Shown here one piece after another: positions 37,283 to 54,907 of a DNA stretch of 63,179 nt (positions are counted from its first letter, which is position 1; the number at the start of each line of letters is the position of its first letter). The stretch comes from Pseudomonadota bacterium (GTDB lineage: Bacteria > Pseudomonadota > Gammaproteobacteria > Steroidobacterales > Steroidobacteraceae), in the NCBI GenBank assembly GCA_021787615.1, contig JAJYLP010000008.1, positions 1 to 63,179 on the forward strand, given 5' to 3'. The notes under the pieces are model-generated. The model did not search any database. It was not told the DNA's origin and was given only the letters and a program-made list of their open reading frames with translations. The position numbers were made by a program, and so were the translations under genes.

Positions 37283-37727
37283 CACGCAACTCGACATTCA
37301 CGGCATCCTGCAGCTGCTGCCGCACCGCTATCCGTTCATGCTTGTCGATCGCGTGCTCGAGTGGCACGCCGGGCAGAGCATCCGCGCGCTGAAGAACGTC
37401 TCCTACAACGAGCCGTTCTTTCCCGGGCACTTTCCCGGCCGGCCGGTGATGCCGGGGGTGATCATCATCGAGGCGCTGGCGCAGACGGCGGGCATCCTCA
37501 CCTTCCTGAGCGCCGATATCGTGCCGCACAAGGACAGCCGCTTCTACTTCGTCGGCATCGACAAGGCGCGCTTCAGAAAACCCGTCGAGCCCGGCGATCA
37601 GCTCACGCTCACCGCCACGGTCGACCGCTGCCTGCGCGGCATCTGGCGCTTCTCCACCCGCGCCGAGGTTGGCGGCGGGGAGGTGGCCCACGCGGAAATC
37701 ATGGTTACGCCGGAGGCCGGCAAGTGA
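37275..37727 (+). CDS. fabZ: 3-hydroxyacyl-ACP dehydratase FabZ
   Basis: Hot-dog fold dehydratase of fatty acid synthesis, 150 aa. Visible: [20 protein letters not shown] with the catalytic His, [19 protein letters not shown] with the active-site helix, [12 protein letters not shown] with the catalytic Glu, and the [14 protein letters not shown] strand. It overlaps lpxD at the start and lpxA at the end (GTGA), tying 3-hydroxyacyl-ACP use to lipid A synthesis. Confidence 0.97.
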   Translation: MTDTQLDIHGILQLLPHRYPFMLVDRVLEWHAGQSIRALKNVSYNEPFFPGHFPGRPVMPGVIIIEALAQTAGILTFLSADIVPHKDSRFYFVGIDKARFRKPVEPGDQLTLTATVDRCLRGIWRFSTRAEVGGGEVAHAEIMVTPEAGK

Positions 37728-38494
37728 TCGATCCGCGGGCGATCGTCTCGCCGGCGGCCGAGCTCGCCGCGGACGTGTCGGTCGGTCCCTTCAGCATCAT
37801 CGCCGCGGATGTCACCATCGGGCCGGGCACCGTGATCGGGCCACACGTGGTGATCAACGGCCCGACGCGCATCGGCGCGGACAACCGCATCTTCCAGTTT
37901 GCCTCGCTCGGGGATGCGCCGCAGGACAAGAAATATCGCGGCGAGCCGACCCGGCTCGAGATCGGCGACCGCAACGTGTTTCGCGAGAACACCACGGTCA
38001 ACCGCGGCACCACGCACGATCGAGGCGTCACGCGCATCGGCGATGACAACCTGTTCATGGCCTACTCGCACGTGGCGCACGACTGCAACGTCGGCAGCAA
38101 CGCGGTGTTCGCCAACTGCGCCGCCCTCGGCGGGCACGTGGAGATCGGTGACTGGGTGATCCTCGGGGGCCTCACCGCCGTGCACCAGTTCACCAAGATC
38201 GGCGCGCACGCCTTTCTCGCTGGCGGCGCCATCGTCACCCGCGACGTGCCGCCGTACATCATGGTGGCGGGCAATCCGGCGGTGCCGCACGCGGTGAACA
38301 GCGAAGGGCTGAAGCGGCGCGGCTTCACGAGCGAGCAGATCCGCAACATCCGCGAGGCTTACCGGACCGTCTACCGCCGCGATCTGCGCCTCCTCGAGGC
38401 GCTCGAGCGGCTCGATGAGCGCGCTGCCGGGCAGCCCGAAGTGCAGACGTTCGTCGAGTTCATCCGCAGCGCCTCGCGCAGCATCGTCCGATGA
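37724..38494 (+). CDS. lpxA: Acyl-ACP--UDP-N-acetylglucosamine O-acyltransferase
   Basis: First step of lipid A synthesis. The 256-aa product is a left-handed beta-helix ([51 protein letters not shown]) with the catalytic His in [13 protein letters not shown] and [11 protein letters not shown], then a C-terminal helical domain ([20 protein letters not shown]). GTG at 37724 overlaps the fabZ stop; its stop overlaps the lpxB ATG. Confidence 0.97.
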   Translation: MIDPRAIVSPAAELAADVSVGPFSIIAADVTIGPGTVIGPHVVINGPTRIGADNRIFQFASLGDAPQDKKYRGEPTRLEIGDRNVFRENTTVNRGTTHDRGVTRIGDDNLFMAYSHVAHDCNVGSNAVFANCAALGGHVEIGDWVILGGLTAVHQFTKIGAHAFLAGGAIVTRDVPPYIMVAGNPAVPHAVNSEGLKRRGFTSEQIRNIREAYRTVYRRDLRLLEALERLDERAAGQPEVQTFVEFIRSASRSIVR

Positions 38495-39702
38495 CCCCGC
38501 CCGGCAGCGCGTGCGGGGCGGTCCCGGCACGGGCGGCCCTGCGGGTGGGGCTCGTGGCCGGGGAGTCCTCCGGCGATCAGCTCGGCGCGGCGCTGATCAC
38601 AGCGCTGCGCACGCGCCTCGGGGCGCTCGAGTGCTTCGGCGTCGCGGGACCTAAGATGGCGGCCGCCGGATGCGAGGCGTGGGAGAGCGCCGAGTCGCTC
38701 GCGCTGATGGGGCTCACCGAGGTGCTGCCGCACCTGCCGCGCCTGCTGCGCCTGCGCGCCGAGCTTACACGGCGCTTCATCGAGGCGCGCCCGGATGTGT
38801 TCATCGGCATCGACGCCCCGGAGTTCAATTTGCGCCTCGCGCCGCGCCTGCGCGCCGCGGGCATCCCCACCGTGCAGTACGTCGCGCCGCAGGTGTGGGC
38901 GTGGCGCCAGGGCCGGGTGCGCAAGATCGGCCGTGCCTGCGACCTGGTGTTGTGTTTGCTACCGTTCGAGACTGGCTTCTACGAGCGCCACGGGGTGGCC
39001 GCTGAGTTCGTCGGGCATCCGCTCGCCGACCAGATCCCTCTTGAGGCCGACCGCGCCGGGGCGCGCGCGGCGCTCGGACTGGCGCCCGAGGCCACGGTGG
39101 TGGCGCTGCTGCCGGGCAGCAGGGTCGGTGAAGTCTCGCGTCTCGCGGCGGATTTCCTCGCGGCGGCGGCGTGGATCGCAGCGCGGCGGCCCGAGGTGCG
39201 TTTCCTCGCACCGATGGCGAGCGCGCGTGCGCGTGAGGCCTTTCAGAGCAAGTGCGCGGAAGTGCCTGAATCCCCTGAGGTCATGATCACCGATGGCCAG
39301 GCCCAGCAGGTCCTGGCCGCCTGTGACGGCGCGCTGGTGGCCTCCGGAACCGCTACACTGGAGACGCTGCTCTCGCGGCGCGTGATGGTGGTGGCGTACC
39401 GCTTGGGCGCGGTTACGGCGTTTCTCCTGCGGAGACTCCGTCTGGTGAAGGTCCCCTACTTCTCACAACCGAATCTGCTGCTCGGCCGCGCGTTCGTGCC
39501 GGAGTTCTTTCAGGAGAGCGTCACCGGCGCGGCCCTCGGCGAGGCGCTGCTCGCGCGCCTCGACGATGCGCCCTACCGCAGTGAGCTCGCGGTCGAGTTC
39601 GAGCGGGTGCATCGCCAGCTGCGCCGCGGCGGAGCGGGGCTCGCGGCGGATGCGATTCTGCGCCGGCTGCAGGGGGCGCGCGCGGGCGGGGCTGGCCCGT
39701 GA
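38491..39702 (+). CDS. lpxB: Lipid-A-disaccharide synthase
   Basis: GT19 glycosyltransferase joining UDP-diacylglucosamine and lipid X. The 403-aa product has [111 protein letters not shown] and [12 protein letters not shown]. The first about 15 residues (before [11 protein letters not shown]) are extra and the start is the ATG overlapping lpxA. The stop overlaps rnhB. Confidence 0.96.
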   Translation: MTPPGSACGAVPARAALRVGLVAGESSGDQLGAALITALRTRLGALECFGVAGPKMAAAGCEAWESAESLALMGLTEVLPHLPRLLRLRAELTRRFIEARPDVFIGIDAPEFNLRLAPRLRAAGIPTVQYVAPQVWAWRQGRVRKIGRACDLVLCLLPFETGFYERHGVAAEFVGHPLADQIPLEADRAGARAALGLAPEATVVALLPGSRVGEVSRLAADFLAAAAWIAARRPEVRFLAPMASARAREAFQSKCAEVPESPEVMITDGQAQQVLAACDGALVASGTATLETLLSRRVMVVAYRLGAVTAFLLRRLRLVKVPYFSQPNLLLGRAFVPEFFQESVTGAALGEALLARLDDAPYRSELAVEFERVHRQLRRGGAGLAADAILRRLQGARAGGAGP

Positions 39703-40297
39703 GCGCGCCGCTCGCTCCGAGGGCTGTTGCCGGCGTCGATGAGGCCGGCCGCGGACCGCTGGCAGGTCCGGTCATCGCCGCGGCGGTGATCCTCGATCCG
39801 GCGCGGCCCATCGAGGGGCTCGCCGACTCCAAGACGCTCACCGCAGCGGCGCGCGAGCGGCTCGCCCCGCTCATCCGCGCGCGCGCCAGCGCCTGGGCGC
39901 TCGGCAGCGCCGACCGGGCGGAGATCGACGCGCTCAACATTCTGCAGGCGACGCTGCTGGCGATGCGCCGCGCGCTGTTGGCGCTGCCGGTGCGCCCCGC
40001 GCACGTGCAGATCGACGGCAACCGCGCCCCATCGCTCGAGGACCTGCAGTGCACCGTTGAGACCGTGGTGGGCGGCGATGCCACGGTGGCGGCAATCGGC
40101 GCCGCCTCCATCCTCGCCAAGACCCACCGCGATGCGCTGATGCGCGCGCTCGACCGCGTGCACCCGGGCTACGGCTTCGCCCGCCACAAGGGCTACGGCA
40201 CCGCGGCGCATCTGGCGGCGCTCAAGCGGCTCGGCCCCTCGAGCGAGCACCGCCTCTCGTTCGCGCCGGTGCGCGCGGCGCTCGCCGGAGCGCGCCG

Positions 40298-40301
<4 letters not shown>
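39699..40301 (+). CDS. rnhB: Ribonuclease HII
   Basis: Removes ribonucleotides misincorporated in DNA. The 200-aa product has the active-site [20 protein letters not shown] (Asp-Glu), [15 protein letters not shown], the third acid in VQIDGNRAP and the fourth near [20 protein letters not shown], followed by the [14 protein letters not shown] signature. The GTG start overlaps lpxB, and the stop overlaps the dnaE GTG. Confidence 0.96.
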
Positions 40302-43810
<3,509 letters not shown>

Positions 43811-43882
43811 GGCGCGCCGCTTGCGCACAGCCGCAAGCGCCCGTACCCTCGCGCCCAGCACGGGAGAACTCCGGTAAACCGC

Positions 43883-44848
43883 ATGGCCGTCGCCTTTCTC
43901 GATTTCGAACAGCCGATCGCCGAGCTCGAAGCGAAGATCGAGGAGCTCAAGCACGTCACGAGCGACCCGGAGATCAACATCCAGGAGGAGATCACGCGGC
44001 TGCAGGCCAAGAGCCGCCAGCTCACCACCAGCATCTTCGCCAACCTGACGCCCTGGCAGATCACGCAGCTCGCCCGCCATCCGCACCGGCCCTACACGCT
44101 CGATTACATCGGCGCGATCTGCACGGACTTCAGCGAGTTGCACGGCGATCGGATGTATGCCGATGACGGGGCCATCGTCGGCGGCGTGGCGCGCCTCGAG
44201 GGCAGGCCCATCATGATCATCGGCCATCAGAAGGGGCGCGACACCAAGGAGCGGGTGCGGCGCAACTACGGCATGCCGCGCCCGGAAGGCTACCGCAAGG
44301 CGCTGCGGCTGATGCACCTCGCCGAGCGGTTCGAGCTGCCTCTGGTGACGCTGATCGACACGCAGGGAGCGTATCCGGGCGTCGGCGCCGAGGAGCGCGG
44401 CCAGAGCGAGGCGATCGCGCGCAACCTCCTCGAGATGTCCACGCTCGCCGTGCCCGTCGTCACGGTAGTCACGGGCGAAGGCGGCTCGGGCGGCGCGCTC
44501 GCCATCGGCGTGTGCGACCGGCTGTTGATGCTGCAGTACAGCACCTACTCGGTGATCTCGCCCGAGGGCTGCGCCTCGATCCTCTGGAAGAGCCAGGACA
44601 AGCGCGAGGCGGCCGCCGAGGCGCTGAACCTGACGGCCGACCGGCTCGAGCGGCTCGGGCTCGTCGATCAGCTGATCGAGGAGCCGCTCGGCGGCGCACA
44701 CCGCGACCCGGCGGCCACGGCCGCGAGCCTCAAGGCGGCGCTGCTGGCGCACCTCGATGCGCTCGAGGCGCTGCCGCGCGAGGCGCTGCTGGCCGCGCGC
44801 AGCGCGCGGATCGCCGGCTTCGGCGTGTACGCCGAGAGCCCCGCTTGA
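43883..44848 (+). CDS. accA: Acetyl-CoA carboxylase carboxyltransferase alpha subunit
   Basis: Alpha half of the carboxyltransferase that makes malonyl-CoA. The 321-aa product has the N-terminal [19 protein letters not shown] coiled coil, [64 protein letters not shown] and [20 protein letters not shown]. It follows dnaE after 72 bp and precedes tilS, the usual order. Confidence 0.97.
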   Translation: MAVAFLDFEQPIAELEAKIEELKHVTSDPEINIQEEITRLQAKSRQLTTSIFANLTPWQITQLARHPHRPYTLDYIGAICTDFSELHGDRMYADDGAIVGGVARLEGRPIMIIGHQKGRDTKERVRRNYGMPRPEGYRKALRLMHLAERFELPLVTLIDTQGAYPGVGAEERGQSEAIARNLLEMSTLAVPVVTVVTGEGGSGGALAIGVCDRLLMLQYSTYSVISPEGCASILWKSQDKREAAAEALNLTADRLERLGLVDQLIEEPLGGAHRDPAATAASLKAALLAHLDALEALPREALLAARSARIAGFGVYAESPA

Positions 44849-44867
44849 GCGATGCGGAGCGTGGCCG

Positions 44868-46262
44868 TTGAGCGCCGCGAACCGACGGCGAGCAGGGGCA
44901 GGGCGGGCGTTCTGCGGCGAACGGCTCATCGAGCACCTGCAGGGGCTGCTGCCGCAGTTCCCGCACGTGAGCCTGTGCGTCGCCTTCAGCGGCGGAGTTG
45001 ACTCAACCGCGCTGCTCGCCTCGCTCGCGCGCGTGCGCGGGCGCACCTTCGGGCTGCGCGCCGCGCATATCGATCATGGACTGCATCCGGACTCCGCGCT
45101 GTGGAGCCGCCAGTGCCGCCAGCTCGCGCGGCGCCTCGGCGTTCCGCTGCGCGTGGTGCGCATCGCCGTGGCGCAGCCGCCGGGCGCCTCGCTCGAGGAA
45201 GCCGCGCGCAGCGCGCGCTATGGCGCGCTCCGGGCGCTGCTGAAGCCCGGCGAGACGCTGCTCACGGCGCACAACCAGGACGACCAGCTCGAGACGGTGC
45301 TGCTGCAGCTGTTTCGCGGCTGCGGCCTAGCGGGGCTCGCGGCCATGCCGCCGGCGGCGCCCTTCGGCCGCACGCTGCTCGTGCGCCCGCTACTGGGCTT
45401 CAGCCGCGCACAGCTCGCCGCCTGGGTCGAGGCCGAGGGCCTGCCGGTGGTGGTGGACGCCACCAATGCCGATGAGCGCTTCGACCGCAATTACCTGCGC
45501 CGCCAAGTGCTCCCCGCGGTGCGCTCACGCTGGAGCGGGGTGGCCGCGGCGGTAGCGCGCACGGCGCGCCACGCCGCCGAGGGCCAACAGCTGCTCGAAA
45601 CGCTGGCGCGCGCCGACGTCGAGCGGGCAAGCGACGGGGCGGCGCTGTCGGTGAGGGCGTTGCGGCTTCTGCCGCCGCCGCGGCGGCGCAATGCGCTGCG
45701 GTTCTGGATCGCAAGCGGCGCGCACACGCTGCCCGATGCCCGCCGTCTCGAGCAGATCGCAGGCCCCGTGCTCGAGGCGCGCCCGGATGCCCATCCGCAC
45801 GTGGCCTGGGGCACGGCGCGCATCGAGCGTCATGCCGACCGGCTCTCGATCGAGCGGGCCGCGCCGCACGCGCAGTGCTCGGTGCCGGCCGGGGAGATCC
45901 TCTGGGCGGTGAGCGCATCGCCGCGCTGCGCGCTGCCCGAGGGGTGCGGCGAGCTCGAGCTGCGTGCCGATCCGCTCGGCCCGCTCGACCTCGATGGGCT
46001 CGGCGCGGCCGTGACGGTGCGCTGGCGCCGCGGCGGGGAGCGCCTGCGGCTGCGTCCGGGTGGCGCGCGCCGCGCGCTGAAGAGCCTGCTGCAGGAGGCG
46101 CGTGTGCCGCCGGCCGAGCGCTCGCGCCTGCCGCTGCTGTTCCGCGACGGCGAGCTCGTTGCCGTGGCGGACCTATGGCTCGGGGCGAGCGTGCGCGCGC
46201 AGCGCGCGTCGCGCCGGCGCGCGCGGCTCATCTGGAAGAAGCCGCCCCGCCCGATGCGCTGA
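44868..46262 (+). CDS. tilS: tRNA(Ile)-lysidine synthase
   Basis: Converts C34 of the CAU tRNA-Ile to lysidine. The 464-aa product has the PP-loop LCVAFSGGVDSTALL, then AAHIDHGLHPDS, LLTAHNQDDQLETVLLQLFR-type motif (LLTAHNQDDQLET), and NADERFDRNYLRRQVLP, followed by the C-terminal substrate-binding and TilS-C domains (RWRRGGERLRLRPGG, KSLLQEARVPPAERSRLPLL). The TTG at 44868 with GGAG upstream is the best start; the longer open frame reaches back into accA. TTG starts recur in this genome (tsaB, the cyclase). Confidence 0.93.
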   Translation: MSAANRRRAGAGRAFCGERLIEHLQGLLPQFPHVSLCVAFSGGVDSTALLASLARVRGRTFGLRAAHIDHGLHPDSALWSRQCRQLARRLGVPLRVVRIAVAQPPGASLEEAARSARYGALRALLKPGETLLTAHNQDDQLETVLLQLFRGCGLAGLAAMPPAAPFGRTLLVRPLLGFSRAQLAAWVEAEGLPVVVDATNADERFDRNYLRRQVLPAVRSRWSGVAAAVARTARHAAEGQQLLETLARADVERASDGAALSVRALRLLPPPRRRNALRFWIASGAHTLPDARRLEQIAGPVLEARPDAHPHVAWGTARIERHADRLSIERAAPHAQCSVPAGEILWAVSASPRCALPEGCGELELRADPLGPLDLDGLGAAVTVRWRRGGERLRLRPGGARRALKSLLQEARVPPAERSRLPLLFRDGELVAVADLWLGASVRAQRASRRRARLIWKKPPRPMR

Positions 46263-46300
46263 TGTGATAGCCTACACACCCGTCGTTCATGCAGCCATGA

Positions 46301-47995
<1,695 letters not shown>

Positions 47996-48002
47996 GAGGG
48001 AC

Positions 48003-50146
<2,144 letters not shown>

Positions 50147-50263
50147 TCCGCGGGCCGCGGACTCGTAAGCTCTCGCCGTGCGCGAGGCCCGCCAGATGAT
50201 CGGATGGGGTGTCCGTCAGGGGCGCCGAGCGCGCACGCGGTCCGCGCCCAACGACCCACGCGC

Positions 50264-50563
50264 ATGAAACTACTCGCCGCCGCCCTGATCGCCGCCCTGG
50301 TGCTGCTGCAGTACCGCATCTGGATCTCCAATGACGGGGTGCGCCCGGTGTATCGGCTCGAGCGCGCCGTGGCCGCGCAGGAGAAGCTCAACGCACGCCT
50401 CACGCGGCGCAACGCGCGCCTCGCGGCGGACGTGGCGGACCTGAAGACCGGCACGGGCGCCATCGAGGAGCGGGCGCGCAGCGAGCTCGGCATGATCGGC
50501 CCGCACGAGACCTTCTACATGGTCGTCGAGCCGCCGCGCTTTCCGCCGGCCGCCCGCCGCTGA
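50264..50563 (+). CDS. ftsB: Cell division protein FtsB
   Basis: Small bitopic divisome protein that forms a complex with FtsL and FtsQ. The 99-aa product has a short N-terminal hydrophobic segment (KLLAAALIAALVLLQYRIWI), a coiled coil rich in R/L/A heptads (about 30-70) and the family's ending around ARSELGMIGPHETFYMV. The ATG at 50264 is preferred over the 60-bp longer frame because the membrane segment should be N-terminal. The place between eno and ispD is the standard one. Confidence 0.92.
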   Translation: MKLLAAALIAALVLLQYRIWISNDGVRPVYRLERAVAAQEKLNARLTRRNARLAADVADLKTGTGAIEERARSELGMIGPHETFYMVVEPPRFPPAARR

Positions 50564-50566
50564 ACC

Positions 50567-51247
50567 ATGCACTACTGGCTCGTGATGCCCGCCGCCGGCA
50601 TCGGCCGCCGGTTCGGGGCCGAGCGCCCCAAGCAGTACGCGCCGCTGCGCGGGCGCACCGTCATCGAATGGGCGCTGGCGCCGTTTCTGCGCGATGCGCG
50701 CTGCGCCGGGGTGACGGTGGCGCTCGCGGCCGATGATCCGTACTGGCGCGAGATCGCCCCGCCGCGGGTGCTCACCGCACTCGGTGGCACCGAACGCAGC
50801 CACTCGGTGCGCAACGCGCTCGCGGCGCTCGCGCCGCGCGCTCAGGCCGAGGACTGGGTGCTGGTGCACGATGCGGCGCGGCCGTGCCTGCCGGATGCGG
50901 ATCTCGAGCGGCTCATCGTCGAGCTCGCCGGCCATCCGGTCGGCGGACTGCTCGCGACGCCGGCGGCCGACACCCTCAAGCGCGCCGATGCGGCCGGCTG
51001 CGTGACCGAAACCGTGGACCGCACCGGTCTGTGGCGGGCGCTCACGCCGCAGATGTTCCGCTACGGGCTGCTCTGCGCGGCGCTCGATGAGGCGCACGCG
51101 GCGGGCCGCACCCCGACCGACGAGGCGCAGGCGCTGGAGTGGCTCGGCAAGCGGCCCGCGCTCGTGGCCGCCTCGGCGGCGAATCTGAAAATCACCCGCG
51201 CGGCGGACCTGACGCTCGCCGCGGCACTGCTGGAGGCGCTCGCATGA
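50567..51247 (+). CDS. ispD: 2-C-methyl-D-erythritol 4-phosphate cytidylyltransferase
   Basis: Third enzyme of the MEP pathway. The 226-aa product has the CTP-binding [75 protein letters not shown] and [30 protein letters not shown]. It overlaps ispF by 4 bp (ATGA). Confidence 0.97.
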   Translation: MHYWLVMPAAGIGRRFGAERPKQYAPLRGRTVIEWALAPFLRDARCAGVTVALAADDPYWREIAPPRVLTALGGTERSHSVRNALAALAPRAQAEDWVLVHDAARPCLPDADLERLIVELAGHPVGGLLATPAADTLKRADAAGCVTETVDRTGLWRALTPQMFRYGLLCAALDEAHAAGRTPTDEAQALEWLGKRPALVAASAANLKITRAADLTLAAALLEALA

Positions 51248-51720
51248 GAGTCGGTTCGGGTTTCGATGTGCATGCGTTCGGCCCCGGCGAGCACGTCATG
51301 CTCGGCGGGGTGCGCGTGCCGCACACCCACGGCGTGCTGGCGCACTCCGACGGCGATGTGCTGCTGCATGCCCTCACCGATGCGCTGCTCGGGGCCGCCG
51401 GGCTCGGTGACATCGGGCAGCATTTCCGCGACACCGATCCGCGCTGGAAGGGCGCCGACAGCGCCCGCTTCGTGCAGGCGGTGCTCGCGATGCTGCGCGA
51501 GCGGGGCCTGCGCGTGGGCAACGCCGATGTGACCCTCATCGCCGAGCGGCCCAAGGTCGGTCCCTACCGCGATGCGATCCGCGCGCGCATCGCCGAGCTG
51601 CTCGAGGTGTCCGGGCAGGCGGTCAACGTCAAGGCGACCACCACCGAGAGGCTCGGGTTTCTCGGGCGAACCGAAGGCCTCGCCGCCCAGGCGGTGGTGC
51701 TGCTGCTCGAGAGCCCCTGA
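51244..51720 (+). CDS. ispF: 2-C-methyl-D-erythritol 2,4-cyclodiphosphate synthase
   Basis: Zinc-dependent cyclase of the MEP pathway, 158 aa. It shows [20 protein letters not shown] with zinc ligands Asp/His, [53 protein letters not shown] and [20 protein letters not shown]. The ATG at 51244 overlaps the ispD stop. Normally truD follows directly; here a PNGase A-like gene intervenes. Confidence 0.97.
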   Translation: MRVGSGFDVHAFGPGEHVMLGGVRVPHTHGVLAHSDGDVLLHALTDALLGAAGLGDIGQHFRDTDPRWKGADSARFVQAVLAMLRERGLRVGNADVTLIAERPKVGPYRDAIRARIAELLEVSGQAVNVKATTTERLGFLGRTEGLAAQAVVLLLESP

Positions 51721-51798
51721 GCGGGGCCGGCGCGGCGTGCGCTTCGGGTGGGGAACCGCAGGGCGCGGCGCGGGTGAACACCCGGCAAATCGCGGCCT

Positions 51799-51827
51799 TT
51801 GCCGCGCGCCGGGCGCCGTGCTAGCTT
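51799..51827 (+). promoter_or_regulatory. Weak candidate promoter before the PNGase A-like gene
   Basis: TTGCCG (51799-51804), a 17-bp spacer and TAGCTT (51822-51827) lie about 85 bp before the ATG at 51911, which has AGGGGG upstream. The -10 match is poor. Confidence 0.3.
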
Positions 51828-51881
51828 TAGGACGGATCGCGCGCTCGTCATAAAACGAACGCGGGCCGGCCCATCGGGGCT

Positions 51882-53288
51882 TTGCGACCCGCGCCAACCA
51901 GGGGGTCGTCATGCCGGTCATTGACAGAGTGGCGCGCCGCGCCGCACTCGGGCGCGGCGTCGATCTTCAACATCGTCAACAGCACCTACACGGGCGTGAT
52001 CCACGGCAGCGGCTATCTCTATTTCTACCCGGGCGCGCGCTCGCGCGGCAGGCAAGGGGACGATGATGCCGCTTCGGTGCCGTCCGCGGTCTATCCGCTC
52101 AACAGCGGCAATCAGCCGAGTTACCTCGATTCGGCCGCGCAGTCGCTCGCCGGGACGTTCGTCTTCCCGACCAACATGACGCACATGGACCTCGTAATCA
52201 CGGCGCAGAGCCAGATCGACGATGAGTTCTGGTACACCTGCGTGCCGAACGAGTACACGATCGAGCTCGAGAGCTGCGGCAACACCGGCTACCGCCAGGT
52301 GATGGTGCAGGTCGACGGGCGCACGGTGGCCTATTCGCCGGTCTCGCCGTGGATCTACACCGGGGGCATCGACCCGTTCCTCTGGCAGCCCACCCCGGGG
52401 GTGCAGACGCTGAACTTCATCCCGTACCGCGTGAATCTGACACCGCTGCTGGCGGAGCTCGATAACGGCCAGCCGCACACCATCGCCGTGAGCGTGTACA
52501 ACGACGACAATTACTTCTCGGTGGCGGCGAACCTGCTCGTGTACCAGGACCCGCGCGTGAGCGCGCTCGGCGGCGCGGTCACCGAGGTGGACGTGCCGGC
52601 GCTCGCCCCGAGCATCACCTCCGACCTCGCCGGCGGCGCCTCGGGCGAGGTGAGCGGCTCGGTGGCGGTCAGCTCCGATGTGCGCACGCGCCTCGTCGGC
52701 TATCTCGATCTGCCCGGCGGCCCGCGCTGGACGGCGGTGGCGCAGGACCTGCACTTCAGCAACAGCCAGAACTTCACCATCAACAACACCGTCTACGACC
52801 AGCAGATTGCGCTCGCGAGCACGGTGCGGACCGTGACCCGCGTGAGCGGCGGCGGCGCGGACGGGCGCACCCGGGTGCGCAGCTGGAGCTTCCCGCTGAC
52901 GCTCAACGACGATCAGGTGCAGCAGGCGAACGGCGATTTCGTCCTCACCAGGACCGTGCTGCAGCACGAGGCGGCGCGCTCCGCGCCCGCCTGGCCCGCC
53001 GCCTCCGGCTGGGCGCTGAGCGACCGGGTGCAGTCCGAGGACACGCTCGAGTTCGACCCGAGCTTCACCTTCCTCGGCCACTGCGGCATGTCGGGCTCGC
53101 AGCAGTACCAGTTCGAGAGCCGCGGCCGGGGTGAGCCGCGGTGCGGCTCGCGGACCATCACCAACACGGTCAACGCCGTGAGCGCCGTGTCGGATGCGCG
53201 GCACTGTGATCTTCTGAGGGGCGATGACGGGGGCGCTGAGCGCAGCCGGCCGCATCACCCCGGGTGCGGCGCGCCGGATGCGCCCTGA
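51882..53288 (+). pseudogene. PNGase A-like amidase lacking its N-terminus
   Basis: From about residue 27 the frame matches bacterial peptide-N4-(N-acetyl-beta-glucosaminyl)asparagine amidase A: IFNIVNSTYTGVIHGSGYLY, DEFWYTCVPNEYTIELESCG, SPWIYTGGIDPFLWQP, GVQTLNFIPYRVNLTPLL and AVSVYNDDNYFSVAANLLVY. Intact relatives begin with a signal peptide and about 140 more residues before the NLVNSTYT region; here neither is present. The only ATG with a good ribosome-binding site (51911, MPVIDRVARRAA) is in a different frame from the body; the TTG at 51882 has none. This points to a deletion joining the original start to the middle of the gene. The C-terminus runs past the expected end and overlaps truD by 65 bp. 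These enzymes release N-glycans from glycoproteins outside the cell, so a signal-less form would not work normally. Confidence 0.7.
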
Positions 53289-54315
53289 GGCCGCGTTCGA
53301 GCCGCCGCGCGCGCACGGTCCACCGCTTGGCGAGGTGAGCGTGCGGAGCGAGCCCGAGGACTTCTCGGTCGAGGAGTCCCTCGGGTTTGCGCCCGCCGGC
53401 GCCGGGGCGCACGTGCTGCTGCAGGTGCGCAAGCGCGATGCCAATACCGTGTGGGTGGCGCGCGAGCTGGCCAAGCTCGCCGGCTGCCGGCCGTCCGAGG
53501 TGGGTTACGCGGGGCTGAAGGACCGGCGCGCCGTGGCGGTGCAGTGGTTCTCGGCGCCGCGCGGGCGGCGCGCGGCCGAGGAGTGGGCGGGAGCGCGCGG
53601 GGAGGGCTTCGAGGTGCTCGCCGCCCACCCGCACACGCGCAAGCTGCCGCGCGGTGCGCTCGAGGGCAACCGCTTTCGCATCCGCGCGCGCGGCGAGCCG
53701 CCGCCCGAGGAGCGGCTCGGCGAGCGAGTGCGCCGGATCGCCGAGCGCGGCGTCCCCAATTACTTCGGACCGCAGCGCTTCGGGCGCGGCGGGGCGAACC
53801 TCGAGCCGGGAGCGCTCGATCCGCGCGCGCTGCGCCCCGCTGAGCGCGGGTTCGTGCTCTCGGCCGCGCGCAGCCTGCTGTTCAACGCGGTGCTGGCCGA
53901 GCGGGTGCGCGCGGGTCGCTGGGACGGGCTCGAGCCCGGCGACCGCGCGATGCTCGACGGGCGCGGCAGCCATTTCGCGGTCGAGGCCTGCGATGCGGCG
54001 CTGCGCGAGCGGGCGGCTCGCCTTGAGATTCACCCGAGCGGGCCGCTGTGGGGGCGCGGCGCGCCGGACTCGCAGGGCGCCGTGCGCGAGCTCGAGGAGC
54101 GCGTGGCGGGCCAGCATCCGCAGTACTGCGCACTGCTCGAGGCCGCCGGCCTGCGCCAGGAACGGCGCAGTCTGCGGGCCGCGGTGCGCGAGCTCAGCGT
54201 CCGGATCGAGCCCGGCGCGGTGGTGCTTCAGTTTCGTCTCGCGCGCGGGGCCTACGCCACCTCGGTGCTGCGCGAGCTGTTCACGCTCGGCGATTACGAA
54301 GAGAGCAGCACGTAG
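53224..54315 (+). CDS. truD: tRNA pseudouridine(13) synthase TruD
   Basis: Makes pseudouridine at position 13 of tRNA-Glu. The 363-aa product has SEPEDFSVEESLGF, the catalytic Asp in GYAGLKDRRAVAVQWFS, LEGNRFRIRARG, GVPNYFGPQRFGRGG, and the TRUD insertion domain, ending LARGAYATSVLRELF. The ATG at 53224 is supported by GAGGGG 5 bp upstream, although it overlaps the end of the PNGase A frame; ATG 53278 is the alternative. Its 3' end overlaps the convergent Smr gene by 22 bp. Confidence 0.95.
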   Translation: MTGALSAAGRITPGAARRMRPEAAFEPPRAHGPPLGEVSVRSEPEDFSVEESLGFAPAGAGAHVLLQVRKRDANTVWVARELAKLAGCRPSEVGYAGLKDRRAVAVQWFSAPRGRRAAEEWAGARGEGFEVLAAHPHTRKLPRGALEGNRFRIRARGEPPPEERLGERVRRIAERGVPNYFGPQRFGRGGANLEPGALDPRALRPAERGFVLSAARSLLFNAVLAERVRAGRWDGLEPGDRAMLDGRGSHFAVEACDAALRERAARLEIHPSGPLWGRGAPDSQGAVRELEERVAGQHPQYCALLEAAGLRQERRSLRAAVRELSVRIEPGAVVLQFRLARGAYATSVLRELFTLGDYEESST

Positions 54316-54830
54316 ATGGCCCCGGTGCCGCCATCGACCGCCCGCGCCGAGACGTACGCGGCCACCGGCGAGAGCCGGCGCAGCACGGCGGCGACCAGGC
54401 CCTTGAGGACCGGCCCGCGGTGACCCGAGCGCAGCCCCTTGCCGTGGATGATCCGCAGGCAGCGCCAGTGCCGCAGCATCGCCTCGGCCATGAACTCGCG
54501 CAGGGCCCGCTTGGCCTGCTCGACGGTGAGGCCATGCAGATCGAGCTCGGCCTGCACCCGGTACTCGCCGCGGCGCAGCCGGCGCAGGACCTCGAGCGGG
54601 ACCCCCTCGCGGCGGAAGACCAGCTCGTCCCCGGCGGCGAGCGCCGGATCGGGCGGCCCGCTGCCGCTCAGGCTCTCTTCGAGCACGGCCAGCCGGTCGG
54701 CGCGCGTGAAGCGCGCCGCAGGGGCCGGCTTGGGCCGCTCGCTCGCCACGGCGGGGCGCTCGAGCGGCTTGACGCCGCGGACCGCCTCGCGGAACAGCCG
54801 CCGGTCATCTTCCGGGTCCGATGCGCACAC
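54294..54830 (-). CDS. Smr-domain protein
   Basis: The 178-aa product has a variable Arg/Pro-rich N-terminal half and a C-terminal Smr domain: [35 protein letters not shown] and the ending [11 protein letters not shown]. Smr domains are nuclease/RNA-binding modules related to MutS2 C-termini, and SmrB in E. coli acts on collided ribosomes; which subtype this is cannot be told. The GTG start has GGAGG 4 bp upstream. A TATACT at 54861-54856 may be its -10. It is convergent with truD and divergent from surE. Confidence 0.9.
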   Translation of the reverse strand: MCASDPEDDRRLFREAVRGVKPLERPAVASERPKPAPAARFTRADRLAVLEESLSGSGPPDPALAAGDELVFRREGVPLEVLRRLRRGEYRVQAELDLHGLTVEQAKRALREFMAEAMLRHWRCLRIIHGKGLRSGHRGPVLKGLVAAVLRRLSPVAAYVSARAVDGGTGAIYVLLSS

Positions 54831-54907
54831 GCTACCTCCGCCGAATTTGCTTCCAGTATAGTCGCGCCCTTCCCGAGGAACGTCCTCGCCGAGACACCGC
54901 CCGCCAC

